Part shown: positions 34,171-42,793 of the stretch, piece after piece
Layout: every line of letters starts with the position of its first letter
Numbering within the stretch: the first letter of the stretch is position 1
Assembly (NCBI GenBank): GCA_000024525.1
Contig: CP001769.1
Span: 7,907,001 to 7,971,000, forward strand
Direction of reading: 5' to 3'
DNA from: Spirosoma linguale DSM 74
GTDB lineage: Bacteria; Bacteroidota; Bacteroidia; Cytophagales; Spirosomataceae
Length of the DNA: 64,000 nt
Made by a program: the position numbers and the translations under genes
The notes under the pieces: generated by a model
Databases searched by the model: none
Seen by the model: the letters and a program-made list of their open reading frames with translations, nothing else
Told to the model about the DNA's origin: nothing

Positions 34171-35352
34171 GGGGCCGCCCGTGCGGTTAAGACGCCCCGT
34201 TGCCTCCTCGATACGCTCCTTTGGCATACACAGCGACACTCGCACGTACCGATTTCCCTTCGGACCGAAAATAAAGCCGGGGGCAATGAACACATGTTTA
34301 GAAACAAGCAGATCGTTAACCAAGTCTTCGGCCGATGCCACTGAGTCGGGGAGTTTGGCCCAGATGAACAGACCCTCCTGATCGGTGGAGTAGGTGCAGC
34401 CCAGCGTGTCCAGAAAGGAGTGGATGGCATCCAACCGGCCCTGGTACACGGCATTGCGTTCCCGGTGCCAGTCGTCGGAGTTGGTGAGTGCTTCGGTAGC
34501 CGCGTCCATCAACGGCTTGAACTGCCCCGAGTCGACGTTGCTTTTGATGGTTAACACAGCATCCACGTAGGCTTTGGCGCCCGCCATCCAGCCAATGCGC
34601 CATCCAGCCATATTGTGCGACTTACTCAGGGAGTTCAATTCAATAGCCACATCTTTAGCGCCATCAATGGAGAGCAGGCTGATAGGGGCTTTTTTGTTGA
34701 GGATCAGGCTATATGGGTTGTCGTGACCAAGCAGAATTTTATGGTCGTGGGCAAAGCGAACCGCCCGCTCAAACAGGGCACGGGTAGCCGGTGCGCCGGT
34801 GGGCATGTGCGGGTAATTCATCCAAAGGATTTTCGTCGGATTGGCCGATGAGTTGGCCGACACTAAATCGGTCAGGGCTTCCCAGTCGGGTTGCCAGCCG
34901 CCATGTTCCAGGAGTGGGTATTCGCGGACGGTTGCGCCCACCATCGCACTCACGGCACGGTAAGCCGGGTATCCCAGTTCGGGCACCAGTACGCCGTCGC
35001 CTTCGTTCAAAAACGTCAGAGAAATATGCGTAATGCCTTCTTTTGAACCGATAAGCGGCAAAATTTCGGTGTCCGGCTCAAGCGCGACGCCGTAGGTATG
35101 CCGGTAAAAATTAGTGATGGCCTGCCGCAGTCCCGGCGTGCCTTTATAAGGCTGATAGCCGTGCGAGGTCGGTTGTTGCGCCGACTTGATCAACGCATCA
35201 ATCGTATTGGCCGAAGGCATCAGATCGGGGTTGCCGATGCCTAGATTGATCACATCATGGCCAGCCGCCTGTAAACGACGAACTTCGGCCAGTTTTACTG
35301 AAAAATAATATTCCTGCGTTTGGTCAGCGCGTTGGGCGAGGGGAATTATCAC
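34141..35352 (-). CDS. Class I/II PLP aminotransferase
   Basis: 403 residues from a GTG start. Fold-type I aminotransferase with INLGIGNPDL near the N-terminus, DNPYSLIL (Asp211, Tyr214) and the PLP lysine at Lys244 (LNSLSKSHNMAGWRIGW). The usual PLP-contacting Asn in the NPTG motif is replaced: the sequence reads NYPHMPTGA. From its neighbour tyrA I infer a role in the last step of tyrosine or phenylalanine synthesis, though LL-diaminopimelate-type or other substrates are possible. The C-terminal residues FQQDLTD are read from the repeat arm I. Confidence 0.88.
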   Translation of the reverse strand: MIIPLAQRADQTQEYYFSVKLAEVRRLQAAGHDVINLGIGNPDLMPSANTIDALIKSAQQPTSHGYQPYKGTPGLRQAITNFYRHTYGVALEPDTEILPLIGSKEGITHISLTFLNEGDGVLVPELGYPAYRAVSAMVGATVREYPLLEHGGWQPDWEALTDLVSANSSANPTKILWMNYPHMPTGAPATRALFERAVRFAHDHKILLGHDNPYSLILNKKAPISLLSIDGAKDVAIELNSLSKSHNMAGWRIGWMAGAKAYVDAVLTIKSNVDSGQFKPLMDAATEALTNSDDWHRERNAVYQGRLDAIHSFLDTLGCTYSTDQEGLFIWAKLPDSVASAEDLVNDLLVSKHVFIAPGFIFGPKGNRYVRVSLCMPKERIEEATGRLNRTGGPAGFQQDLTD

Positions 35353-35391
35353 AACCGGGATTTTAACAAGATTTGAAGGATTTTCAAGATT
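35353..35391 (+). repeat. Arm of the CCGGGATTTTAACAAG family
   Basis: AACCGGGATTTTAACAAGAT recurs here identically to 33391 and continues with AAGGATTTTCAAGATT. It begins at the base next to the aminotransferase start codon. Its inverted partner is at 35581-35623, across 190 bp without a gene. Confidence 0.8.
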
Positions 35392-35580
35392 AATGACATT
35401 GGCTCATCGAGAGTAACACCATTAGGTAATAGCAGTAAGGATAGTAGATGCTGATGAATTTTGGGACAACAAAGATACGGGTGTAATCAATTTGTCGACG
35501 CTAAGGGCTATCAATAGATTACGTGAATGTTCGTATCAACTGCTGTATTATATTATCTTCTACGTCATCGTTTATTTTAT

Positions 35581-35623
35581 CAATCTTGTTTTAATCCTTT
35601 AAATCTGGCTAGAATCCCGGTTT
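35581..35623 (-). repeat. Inverted arm of the CCGGGATTTTAACAAG family
   Basis: Minus strand AACCGGGATTCTAGCCAGAT, then AAAGGATTAAAACAAGATTG. It contains the stop codon and the last seven codons of the NUDIX gene. With 35353-35391 it forms an inverted pair. Confidence 0.8.
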
Positions 35624-36165
35624 AGGAGGTATTTCAGCAATGGAGCCAAATGTAATGCCTGCATCATCTCGCCCGTATTGATAATTTCCAGTGCCCGTTC
35701 GGGTGAGACGATATGTACGGTTATCTCTTCCGTCGATTCCAGGTGCTGCGCCTGTTTCAGCTCGACACCCGTGGCCAGATAGGCGTAGGTTACGTTGGAA
35801 TGCGTACCCGGATTGGCCGAAAGCGTCATGAGCAATGTCCACTCACCGCCACCAAAACCCGTTTCTTCCAGCAATTCGCGCTGGGCGGCTACGAGCGGTT
35901 CTTCATTCGGGTCAACCACCCCCGCGCAGAGTTCGTAATGTACCCCCGCAATAGCATGGCGATACTGCCGGATCAGGACTAGTTGGTTGTCGGTTGTGAC
36001 AGCAACGACATTTATCCAGCTGGGGTATTCAAAGACAAAATAATTGGGAATGGTCCCGCCATTTTCCATGCGGATGGCGTCTTTCCGGACGGTGAACCAC
36101 GGTAAATTGTGGATGTATTCCGATTGCTCGACCTGCCAGGGTCGTGGGTCGTTGTCATGAATCAT
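35599..36165 (-). CDS. NUDIX hydrolase, ADP-ribose pyrophosphatase-like
   Basis: 188 residues. The Nudix box is complete: GVVDPNEEPLVAAQRELLEE with TG next (GX5EX7REUXEEXG). Upstream sequence VVAVTTDNQLVLIRQYRHAI matches the ADP-ribose pyrophosphatase subgroup, which hydrolyses ADP-ribose or NDP-sugars in the cytoplasm. The last residues NRDSSQI come from a repeat arm and are probably not conserved. It starts 20 bp from the end of the esterase-like gene in the same direction. Confidence 0.88.
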   Translation of the reverse strand: MIHDNDPRPWQVEQSEYIHNLPWFTVRKDAIRMENGGTIPNYFVFEYPSWINVVAVTTDNQLVLIRQYRHAIAGVHYELCAGVVDPNEEPLVAAQRELLEETGFGGGEWTLLMTLSANPGTHSNVTYAYLATGVELKQAQHLESTEEITVHIVSPERALEIINTGEMMQALHLAPLLKYLLNRDSSQI

Positions 36166-36184
36166 GCCGCAAAGGTAGGCACAC

Positions 36185-37450
36185 CTAGCGAACTAATTCA
36201 TCGGCGAAGCGCAGGTATTGCTCCCAATCGTAGTCCGTTACATCATGTTTGCCGGTTCGGTCGTGGTAGCGAACGGTTTGGCCGACTGGCTGATTAACGG
36301 CCGGAAAGACCGTTGTACCCAGCCCCGTTTTGCCGTAAAGCTGGTAAACCGGTTCGGTATGAAGCGCACCCAGAAACTCCCCTTTTGGGTCCGACCATTG
36401 GTCGCCGTCGGCACTGGCCACGTACAGCGGGCGTGGAGCGACAAGGGCCAGCAATTCGTGCTGATCGACGGGTAAGTCGGCTACGCGTTTGTTGTAGGCT
36501 TTGTACCGAGGGGCAAACCAGTGCGGGAAGCTGGTGTTAAGCCGCTCAACGGTTTCGCCGTAATAGCGTCGGGCCAGAGCCGCCCCGCCTTCGCCCGATT
36601 CGTTGGCAATAACGGCGGCAAATCGTTCATCCTGCGCCCCGGCCCACACGGCGGCTTTGCCAATTCGCGAGTGACCGATGGAAATAACCCGTTTGGCATC
36701 AATAGCCGGGTCGGTTTGTAGGTAGTCGAGAATACGGCTCATGCCCCAGGCCCAGGCACCAATCGCTCCCCAATTGTTCGCTTTCGTGGTGTCGCCCAGC
36801 ACCGACCGGATGCCGGTATGCCATCCCTGCGGGTAATCGGGTTCGATGTCGCCATAGTAGGCGGTGGCCAGGGCGTAACCGCGCTTGACAATCATGTCGA
36901 TGGGCCAGCGTCGTACCTGCATACCGCGCGCTTTCTCAGTGGCCTTGTTGTTATTCGAAACGTCGCTGTTTTCACCCATCATCCAGCGGGTTGACAGGGG
37001 AATATCTGCTTCTGCCGTGACGCAGTGATTACCGCAAAAATTCAGCCCCAAAAATACCGGAACGGGTTTTGTACTGGCTTTGGGGAAGTAAATCAGAACG
37101 TCGATGGGTGGTAACTGTGGATAGTCGACAAAGAAGATGGACACCTGTTTACGGACAGCCAGCCCATTCAGGGCCGATTCGTCAACCGATGTTGTCTGGA
37201 AACGCAGCTTAACGGATTTAGCCGGGGTTTGACCGTACACATTTTCGGCAAAGAGTTTCAAGAGTTCTGCCCGCCAGTTGCGCCAGTCGGCTTTCGTCTT
37301 AACAGGTTTGCCCTTTGTATTTACGAGCAGATCGGGCAGGGTATAGGTACCTACTTTCGCTTCGTCGTAGTTATAGCCTTCGGGACCTTGTCCGTTGGCA
37401 ATAGGGCCGGAGAGTAGGATAAGTATGGCTAACAGCAGGAATCGAGTCAT
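36185..37450 (-). CDS. CE15-like glucuronoyl esterase
   Basis: 421 residues from the ATG at 37450 (signal peptide MTRFLLLAILILLSGPIANG); the frame is open upstream but only through a palindrome. Alpha/beta hydrolase with nucleophile Ser261 in VISIGHSRIGKAA, acid Glu284 in ANESGEGGAA and His402 in GKHDVTDYDW, the order seen in CE15 glucuronoyl esterases, which cut ester links between lignin and glucuronoxylan. FLGLNFCGNH probably forms the oxyanion-hole strand. It is exported. No xylanase genes are near, so it may act alone or serve a distant locus. Confidence 0.82.
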   Translation of the reverse strand: MTRFLLLAILILLSGPIANGQGPEGYNYDEAKVGTYTLPDLLVNTKGKPVKTKADWRNWRAELLKLFAENVYGQTPAKSVKLRFQTTSVDESALNGLAVRKQVSIFFVDYPQLPPIDVLIYFPKASTKPVPVFLGLNFCGNHCVTAEADIPLSTRWMMGENSDVSNNNKATEKARGMQVRRWPIDMIVKRGYALATAYYGDIEPDYPQGWHTGIRSVLGDTTKANNWGAIGAWAWGMSRILDYLQTDPAIDAKRVISIGHSRIGKAAVWAGAQDERFAAVIANESGEGGAALARRYYGETVERLNTSFPHWFAPRYKAYNKRVADLPVDQHELLALVAPRPLYVASADGDQWSDPKGEFLGALHTEPVYQLYGKTGLGTTVFPAVNQPVGQTVRYHDRTGKHDVTDYDWEQYLRFADELVR

Positions 37451-37520
37451 AAACAGGCGTCTGTAAAATCTCGTTCTGTAAAGGCAAATAGGCTGTAGTT
37501 CATACTTGTAGTGCCCTTTT

Positions 37521-37631
37521 TGTAGTGCCGACCGTCGATGCGTCGAACCGTCCCGGTCGGGTGGCACACACATACTACCTACACTATACGCCCGACCGGG
37601 ACGGTTCGACGCATCGACGGTCGGTACTACA
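37521..37631. repeat. Word palindrome J, perfect 34-bp arms
   Basis: 37528-37561 and 37591-37624 are perfect inverted copies of 34 bp (CCGACCGTCGATGCGTCGAA...), extended outside by TGTAGT/ACTACA after one mismatch; the loop is 29 nt. It lies in the divergent gap between the esterase and a lipoprotein gene. A single related arm lies at 25811-25849. Confidence 0.92.
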
Positions 37632-37728
37632 TGAAAGTTTTCCGGCAAATCATATTAACCGCCCTGTACAGTTCGTTGTAAAGAGGATTTTGCGTTTTGC
37701 CGATTACGTTCGAACCAATCTTAACCTG

Positions 37729-38364
37729 ATGAGGAATACCATTGCCCTGTTTGCTGCTGCGTCCTGCCTTTTCTTTTCGTCCTGCCAGCGTCCCGTGGCG
37801 TATTTTCAACCAACAGCGCACCCGGCAGCTTCCCGGCTCGTCACAAAAAGAGCGGATGCTAAAGAACATAAACCAACGGATGTTGCCCCAACGGATGAAC
37901 TCTCTAGTGAACAGACAAACCTGCTTTTGGTAGAGGAAGGGCAGCAATCGACTACGCCAATGATTCAGGTGCCAAATCCGGCAAGCCCTGCCGTTGCCAG
38001 CCGAACAGCCCGATCTAACCAAACGACGGCCAACCGTATCGAACACCGGATGCAGCGGGTCAATACACTACTGTCGGTACCGGAAACCCACGCAACCGAT
38101 CAGCAGCCGGGACCGAAGCCCAAGAAAAAATTGAAGCTGGGGAATCAGATTCGGCAGAGTCTGGGCATGAAACTACGGCCCGAGCTGAACTGGTGGCAGC
38201 GCATTAGCTGGAAGCTGAAAGCGTCGGTATTTGTTATTCTGGTGGCCGTGGTATTCGCCATCCTGGGCATAACCACGCTGGCCCTCATCTTCGGAATATT
38301 GGGTGCACTGCTGCTCATCAGTGGCCTGAAAAAGTCATTTAAAGTACGCAGGCCCTGGTTTTGA
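37729..38364 (+). CDS. Lipoprotein with C-terminal membrane segments
   Basis: 211 residues from the ATG at 37729: MRNTIALFAAASCLFFSSC gives a lipobox with Cys19. The frame is open to 37525, but only through palindrome J. A low-complexity Thr/Gln/Pro-rich middle is followed by a basic segment (KPKKKLKLGNQIRQSLGMKL) and a 35-residue hydrophobic stretch (VFVILVAVVFAILGITTLAL and onward) able to form one or two helices. A lipid anchor plus C-terminal membrane helices is an odd mix. No family is recognised. Confidence 0.65.
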   Translation: MRNTIALFAAASCLFFSSCQRPVAYFQPTAHPAASRLVTKRADAKEHKPTDVAPTDELSSEQTNLLLVEEGQQSTTPMIQVPNPASPAVASRTARSNQTTANRIEHRMQRVNTLLSVPETHATDQQPGPKPKKKLKLGNQIRQSLGMKLRPELNWWQRISWKLKASVFVILVAVVFAILGITTLALIFGILGALLLISGLKKSFKVRRPWF

Positions 38365-38392
38365 TTCTGCTGTGGTGACAGATGCTTACATC

Positions 38393-38470
38393 TGACAAGT
38401 GAGGTTTCTCAAAACCTCGTGATGTTCGGTTTTAAGAAACCTCACTTGTCAGTTTTGAGAAACTGACAGC
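38393..38470. repeat. Word palindrome K (AAGTGAGGTTTCT arms)
   Basis: 38393-38416 and 38428-38451 are inverted copies of 24 bp with one mismatch, with an 11-nt loop. A second hairpin, TGTCAGTTT...AAACTGACA, overlaps it at 38447-38469. It lies between convergent genes and may act as a terminator. AACTGACAGCACA also occurs in palindrome E. Confidence 0.85.
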
Positions 38471-38510
38471 ACATGGCACACGACTTTGGACAACCCTGCC
38501 AGAATAAACC

Positions 38511-39449
38511 TTACGGCAGCACCTTCACGGCGTCGTAAATCAGCTGGATATATTTCTTCCGGTCGATGTCATACACGAAATCGACGTTCGGGCTTTGCTT
38601 CAGTACATCAAAAAAATCGACCACTGTGGTCCCCGCCGTTAATGTTCCGGCCACTTCCACATCCACATAGCAGGGTTTGGTCGTGAACATCGACGGGTCG
38701 ATCAGCCAGGCGATGGCGCAGGGATCGTGCAGGGCGGCCCCGCCTTCCAGTTCCGGCCGTTCGCGCCGGTAATAGATCGAGAAGAAATCCATCAGCTCAG
38801 CCACCACCTTGCCCGATTTGTTGCCGATGGCTCTAAATCGGTCAATGTCTTCCTGAAAGACCAGCGCTTTGTGCGTCACATCGAGCCCGCACATGGTAAT
38901 CGGAACGCCGGATTTGAACACGATGGCAGCCGCTTCCGGGTCGACAAAGATATTGAACTCCGCCGTGGGCGTAATATTGCCCCGGAAAGCTCCGCCACCC
39001 ATCAGCGAAATACGTTCGATCTTCGGTTTGAGATGCGGGTAAGCCAGCAGAAACGTAGCAATGTTGGTGAGCGGGCCGGTTGGTACAATCGTAATCTTTT
39101 CATCACTTTCGGCCAAAATCTGCGCTATTGCTTCAATTGCCGAAAGTGGCTGGTGCTGCAAGGTTGGTTCGGGCAATACAGGACCATCCATGCCCATTTC
39201 ACCGTGAACATTATCGGCGATGATCAGCTTGCGGAAAAGGGGTTTGTCAGCTCCCCGGTAGACTGGAATATCGGCACCCATCAACTCGATGATCCGCATC
39301 ACGTTCTTGAGGGTTTTTTCCTGCGTTTGGTTTCCCGCCGAGCTGGTAATCGCTTTGATGTCGAATAGGCCGCTGCCAAATGCCAGCAGTAGCATCACGG
39401 CATCATCGTGGCCGGGGTCGCAGTCAATAAGTACGGGGATTTTCTTCAT
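38511..39449 (-). CDS. Nucleoside hydrolase (IunH/Rih family)
   Basis: 312 residues, cytoplasmic. Hydrolyses the N-glycosidic bond of ribonucleosides for salvage. The calcium-binding signature DCDPGHDD is at residues 9-16. VPTGPLTNIATFLL, LMGGGAFRGNITPTAEFNIF and HDPCAIAWLIDPSMF carry the other metal and ribose ligands. The length is normal. Single gene; base preference cannot be read from sequence. Confidence 0.93.
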   Translation of the reverse strand: MKKIPVLIDCDPGHDDAVMLLLAFGSGLFDIKAITSSAGNQTQEKTLKNVMRIIELMGADIPVYRGADKPLFRKLIIADNVHGEMGMDGPVLPEPTLQHQPLSAIEAIAQILAESDEKITIVPTGPLTNIATFLLAYPHLKPKIERISLMGGGAFRGNITPTAEFNIFVDPEAAAIVFKSGVPITMCGLDVTHKALVFQEDIDRFRAIGNKSGKVVAELMDFFSIYYRRERPELEGGAALHDPCAIAWLIDPSMFTTKPCYVDVEVAGTLTAGTTVVDFFDVLKQSPNVDFVYDIDRKKYIQLIYDAVKVLP

Positions 39450-39638
39450 GATCGATCAATTGAGACACATAGCTTAAGAAGTGTATACCGGCTCGTGTTC
39501 GTTGGGAGGGTAAAGATACAATCGTTTACTCCGTTGAATTATTTAATCACTATATACCACGGAAGTGACGGTAAAGTTTGATCTGGGCGAACCGTCGCTT
39601 ATTTTAGCTATTTGTTCTGTTTTCGTCACTCCGCCAAC

Positions 39639-41294
39639 ATGCGTTTTTCTCTTTCTCTTCTGTGTAGTCTGTTTGCTGCTTATGCCGCCACGGCTCAATT
39701 CAGTGATATTCCGGTCGATGCTCAGCGCGTTGTTCAGACCGTACGGCCCGATGCCATTCGTAACCACATGCGTATTCTGGCAAACGACTCACTGAAAGGC
39801 CGCAAGCCCGGAACACCCGGTTTTGCGATGGCGGCCGAGTATGTGATGGCGCAGTTCAAAGCCCTCGGCCTGAAACCCGCCGGGGAAAACAAAACCTACA
39901 AACAGAATGTGCCGCTTCGGCGTTGGGCAGTTCGGGAAGACAAAAGCGCACTGACCCTGATCTCGAACGGGAAAGAGCAACCTCTCACCTATGGGCAGCA
40001 GTTCATCTACAGCCCCGCACCCGATCATGCCACCAGCGATATTTCCGCTCCGGTCGTGTTTGTTGGTTTTGGCGTTACCGCTCCGGAACTTGGGTACGAT
40101 GATTATACCGGCATCGACGTAAAAGGAAAAATTGTCGCCTTCCTCAATGGAGCACCGTCTACCTTTCCATCGAACCAGCGGGCGTATTATTCGTCGGCCA
40201 AAGCCGAGAACGCCGTGGCACATGGGGCCGTCGGTACGCTGGCGTTCAATCTGCCTACCGACCTGCGCAACCGTATCGAAACGGCAGCACCGCGCGCCCG
40301 GCAGGGTGTGTATCGCTGGGTGGATAAGCAGGGACATCCGCAACGCACTTATCCGGGCATACAGGCTGCCGCTTCGCTGAGCGATTCAACCGCCCGGCTG
40401 CTCTTTGCCAATGCTGGTATACCCATTCGGGAGATGTTTGCCAAAGCGCAGAAAAACATGCCCCAGGCATTCCCGCTCAATGTGTCGGTACGCATGAAAG
40501 CGCAGACCGATGTTGTAGAAGACGTGGCTGGACTGAATCTGGTGGCCATGCTACCCGGCTCCGACCCGGTACTGAAAAATGAATACGTTGTGTTCGTTGC
40601 CCACCTCGATCACCTGGGCATTGGTCGCGTAGTCAAGGGCGATTCCATTAATAACGGAGCGCATGACAACGCATCGGGCGTAGCTATCAACCTCGAAACG
40701 GCCCGCTTATTTGCCTCGCTGCCCAAAGCGCCCCGCCGTTCGATTCTGTTCGTGGGCGTTACCGGGGAGGAAATGGGACTGCTGGGTTCGGATTATTTCG
40801 CCAGTAACCCGACCGTGCCGAAGGCCAATATCGTGGCCAACTCAACGCTGGATATGCCGTTTTTCTTCCACCCGCTGCTCGATATTGTGCCCTACGGCGC
40901 GGAGCATTCGAGTTTGAACACTCCCGTCAGGCAAGCTGCCGCGTTTTTGAATGTAGGCATCAGTCCCGACCCAATTCCTGAGCAAACCGTCTTTATGCGC
41001 AGTGACCACTTCAGCTTTGTCCGGCAGGGGATTCCGGCGCTGTTCATCAAAAGTGGTTCGCAAACGGGTAATCCCGACCTCAACGGAACAAAGCTCAATC
41101 TCGATTGGCGGGCCACTATTTACCACACCCCACAGGATGATATGAACCAGCCATTTGATTTTAATGCGGCAGGCAAACACGCGCAACTGCAATTTCTGGT
41201 CGGCTATTTAACCGCTCAGGCCGACCAGCGCCCGGTTTGGAACAAAGGCGATTTCTTCGGAACGAAGTTTGGGGAAGCTGATAAAAGTAAGTAA
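39639..41294 (+). CDS. M28 family zinc aminopeptidase with PA domain
   Basis: 551 residues from the ATG at 39639, giving the signal peptide MRFSLSLLCSLFAAYAATAQ. A protease-associated domain at about 130-260 (VGFGVTAPELGYDDYTGIDV) is inserted before the catalytic core. Two-zinc ligands are all visible: His322 (VAHLDHLG), Asp343 (AHDNASG), Glu377-Glu378 (TGEEMGLLG, the first as base), Asp405 and His457 (RSDHFSF). It is an exported peptidase that trims N-terminal residues. Transcribed alone, with about 190 AT-rich bases and no visible terminator before the efflux operon. Confidence 0.92.
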   Translation: MRFSLSLLCSLFAAYAATAQFSDIPVDAQRVVQTVRPDAIRNHMRILANDSLKGRKPGTPGFAMAAEYVMAQFKALGLKPAGENKTYKQNVPLRRWAVREDKSALTLISNGKEQPLTYGQQFIYSPAPDHATSDISAPVVFVGFGVTAPELGYDDYTGIDVKGKIVAFLNGAPSTFPSNQRAYYSSAKAENAVAHGAVGTLAFNLPTDLRNRIETAAPRARQGVYRWVDKQGHPQRTYPGIQAAASLSDSTARLLFANAGIPIREMFAKAQKNMPQAFPLNVSVRMKAQTDVVEDVAGLNLVAMLPGSDPVLKNEYVVFVAHLDHLGIGRVVKGDSINNGAHDNASGVAINLETARLFASLPKAPRRSILFVGVTGEEMGLLGSDYFASNPTVPKANIVANSTLDMPFFFHPLLDIVPYGAEHSSLNTPVRQAAAFLNVGISPDPIPEQTVFMRSDHFSFVRQGIPALFIKSGSQTGNPDLNGTKLNLDWRATIYHTPQDDMNQPFDFNAAGKHAQLQFLVGYLTAQADQRPVWNKGDFFGTKFGEADKSK

Positions 41295-41489
41295 TAAACA
41301 GGCTATTTCTTCAGAAAACGAGCTGGTAAACAGGCTCCTGGCATTGCTGGGCTTCTTACCTCATAGAGCAACCGTATTCTTCAACTAAGTATATTTAACT
41401 ATTTTTTAATTGCTATTTTACAATGTTTTAATCGCAATTTTACCGTTTTAGGGCACCTGATGTGTTAGCCTATTGAGGCCCTGACAACG

Positions 41490-42791
41490 ATGATTCTGCG
41501 AAAAATAATCTTATATCTCGGGTGTATGAGTACGTTGTTGACGGCCTCTGCACAAACGACGCTAACCCTGCGGCAAACGCTGCAGCAGGTACGCGAAAAC
41601 AGTCCGGCCCTGCGCGTTGAACGGCTAAACGTCAATGCGGCTCAAGCCGATCAGGTAACGGCCAACCTGCGGCCAAACCCAGTTCTGAACAATCAGACCC
41701 TTTTTCAACTGGCGCAGCCAGCGGGCACGTCGGCCCCGCTGCCCGGTGCTGAAGGGGTTGGTGTGCTGAATCGCCAGCGACGGCAGTTCTGGCTTCAGGC
41801 CACGAAGGAGTTCGACATTCACAACAAACGGTTGTACCGAAACCGCTTTGCCGAAGCCAGTACCAATCTGGCGGTTCAGAGCGTGGCCGAAACCGAACGG
41901 GGTATCCTGTTCGACGCGGCCAACCGGTACCTCGATGCGTGGTATGCCCGTGTACAACTGGCACTGCTTCAACGGGCTAAAGCGAACGTCGATACGCTGG
42001 TGCAGCTGAATAAGGTACGGCTTAAAAATCTGGTCATTACAGAAACCGACCTCACCCGGACACAACTTATATCCGATCAGTACGACATCCAGACGCGCAC
42101 CGCCCAGCAGGACGTACGCAACCGCCTGAACGAACTGCGGCTCGTGGTTGGTGTAGCCGATACCATCAATGTGGCGCTGAACGACTCCATCATCAATCCC
42201 GCTTTTACAAACCCACTAAGCCTGTACCCGACAGTAACCGCCAGCGCCGATAGCCTGTTGCGCATTGCCGCCACGTCCCGTACCGATGTGCGCGTGGCCG
42301 AAGCCAATCTGGAAACGGCCCGGCGTAACGTCGATCTTCAGCAGGTACTGGCCAAACCCCGTAACGAGGCAGGCTTGATCTGGAACCCCCAAAATGCCGT
42401 TCCCTACGCGGGTGTTTTCCTGACCCTTGAATTGCCGGTCTATAGCCGCAATCAGGGCGAAATTCAGAAGTCGCGGGTGTTACAGGAACAGGCCGGGCAG
42501 GCTGCTAAGTTGATACAGGCACGGATACGGTCGGAGGTAGAAACGGCTTATCAGTCATTTGCCACCAGTCGTCAGAACATCGACCGCTACGTGGGTATCC
42601 GGCGCGATGCCGACCGCGTACTGGCGTCTGTCCGCTACGCCTATCTGCGTGGAGCCACGACCCTGATTGATCTGCTTCAGGCACAAACGTCGTGGTTCGA
42701 TACCCAAACCGCCTATTACCAGGCTCTTTATACACACCGCCAAAACTACGTCCGACTGCTGTACGCAACCGGGCAAATCAACACGTACTGA
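41490..42791 (+). CDS. TolC/CzcC-type outer-membrane efflux protein
   Basis: 433 residues with a signal peptide (MILRKIILYLGCMSTLLTASAQ). Two long helical repeats rich in Gln, Arg and Asn form the trans-periplasmic tunnel (TLRQTLQQVRENSPALRVER; VAEANLETARRNVDLQQVLA). It is the outer-membrane duct of a three-part efflux pump. The adaptor gene starts 2 bp after its stop codon, and the RND pump follows, so this is a czcCBA-like operon. Confidence 0.9.
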   Translation: MILRKIILYLGCMSTLLTASAQTTLTLRQTLQQVRENSPALRVERLNVNAAQADQVTANLRPNPVLNNQTLFQLAQPAGTSAPLPGAEGVGVLNRQRRQFWLQATKEFDIHNKRLYRNRFAEASTNLAVQSVAETERGILFDAANRYLDAWYARVQLALLQRAKANVDTLVQLNKVRLKNLVITETDLTRTQLISDQYDIQTRTAQQDVRNRLNELRLVVGVADTINVALNDSIINPAFTNPLSLYPTVTASADSLLRIAATSRTDVRVAEANLETARRNVDLQQVLAKPRNEAGLIWNPQNAVPYAGVFLTLELPVYSRNQGEIQKSRVLQEQAGQAAKLIQARIRSEVETAYQSFATSRQNIDRYVGIRRDADRVLASVRYAYLRGATTLIDLLQAQTSWFDTQTAYYQALYTHRQNYVRLLYATGQINTY

Positions 42792-42793
42792 GT

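Noticed and set aside
37451..37648. N-terminal extension of the esterase and the matching one of the divergent lipoprotein
   Set aside because: Both extensions read VDASNRPGR and DGSTHRRS because they translate the two arms of the same palindrome; signal peptides start later.
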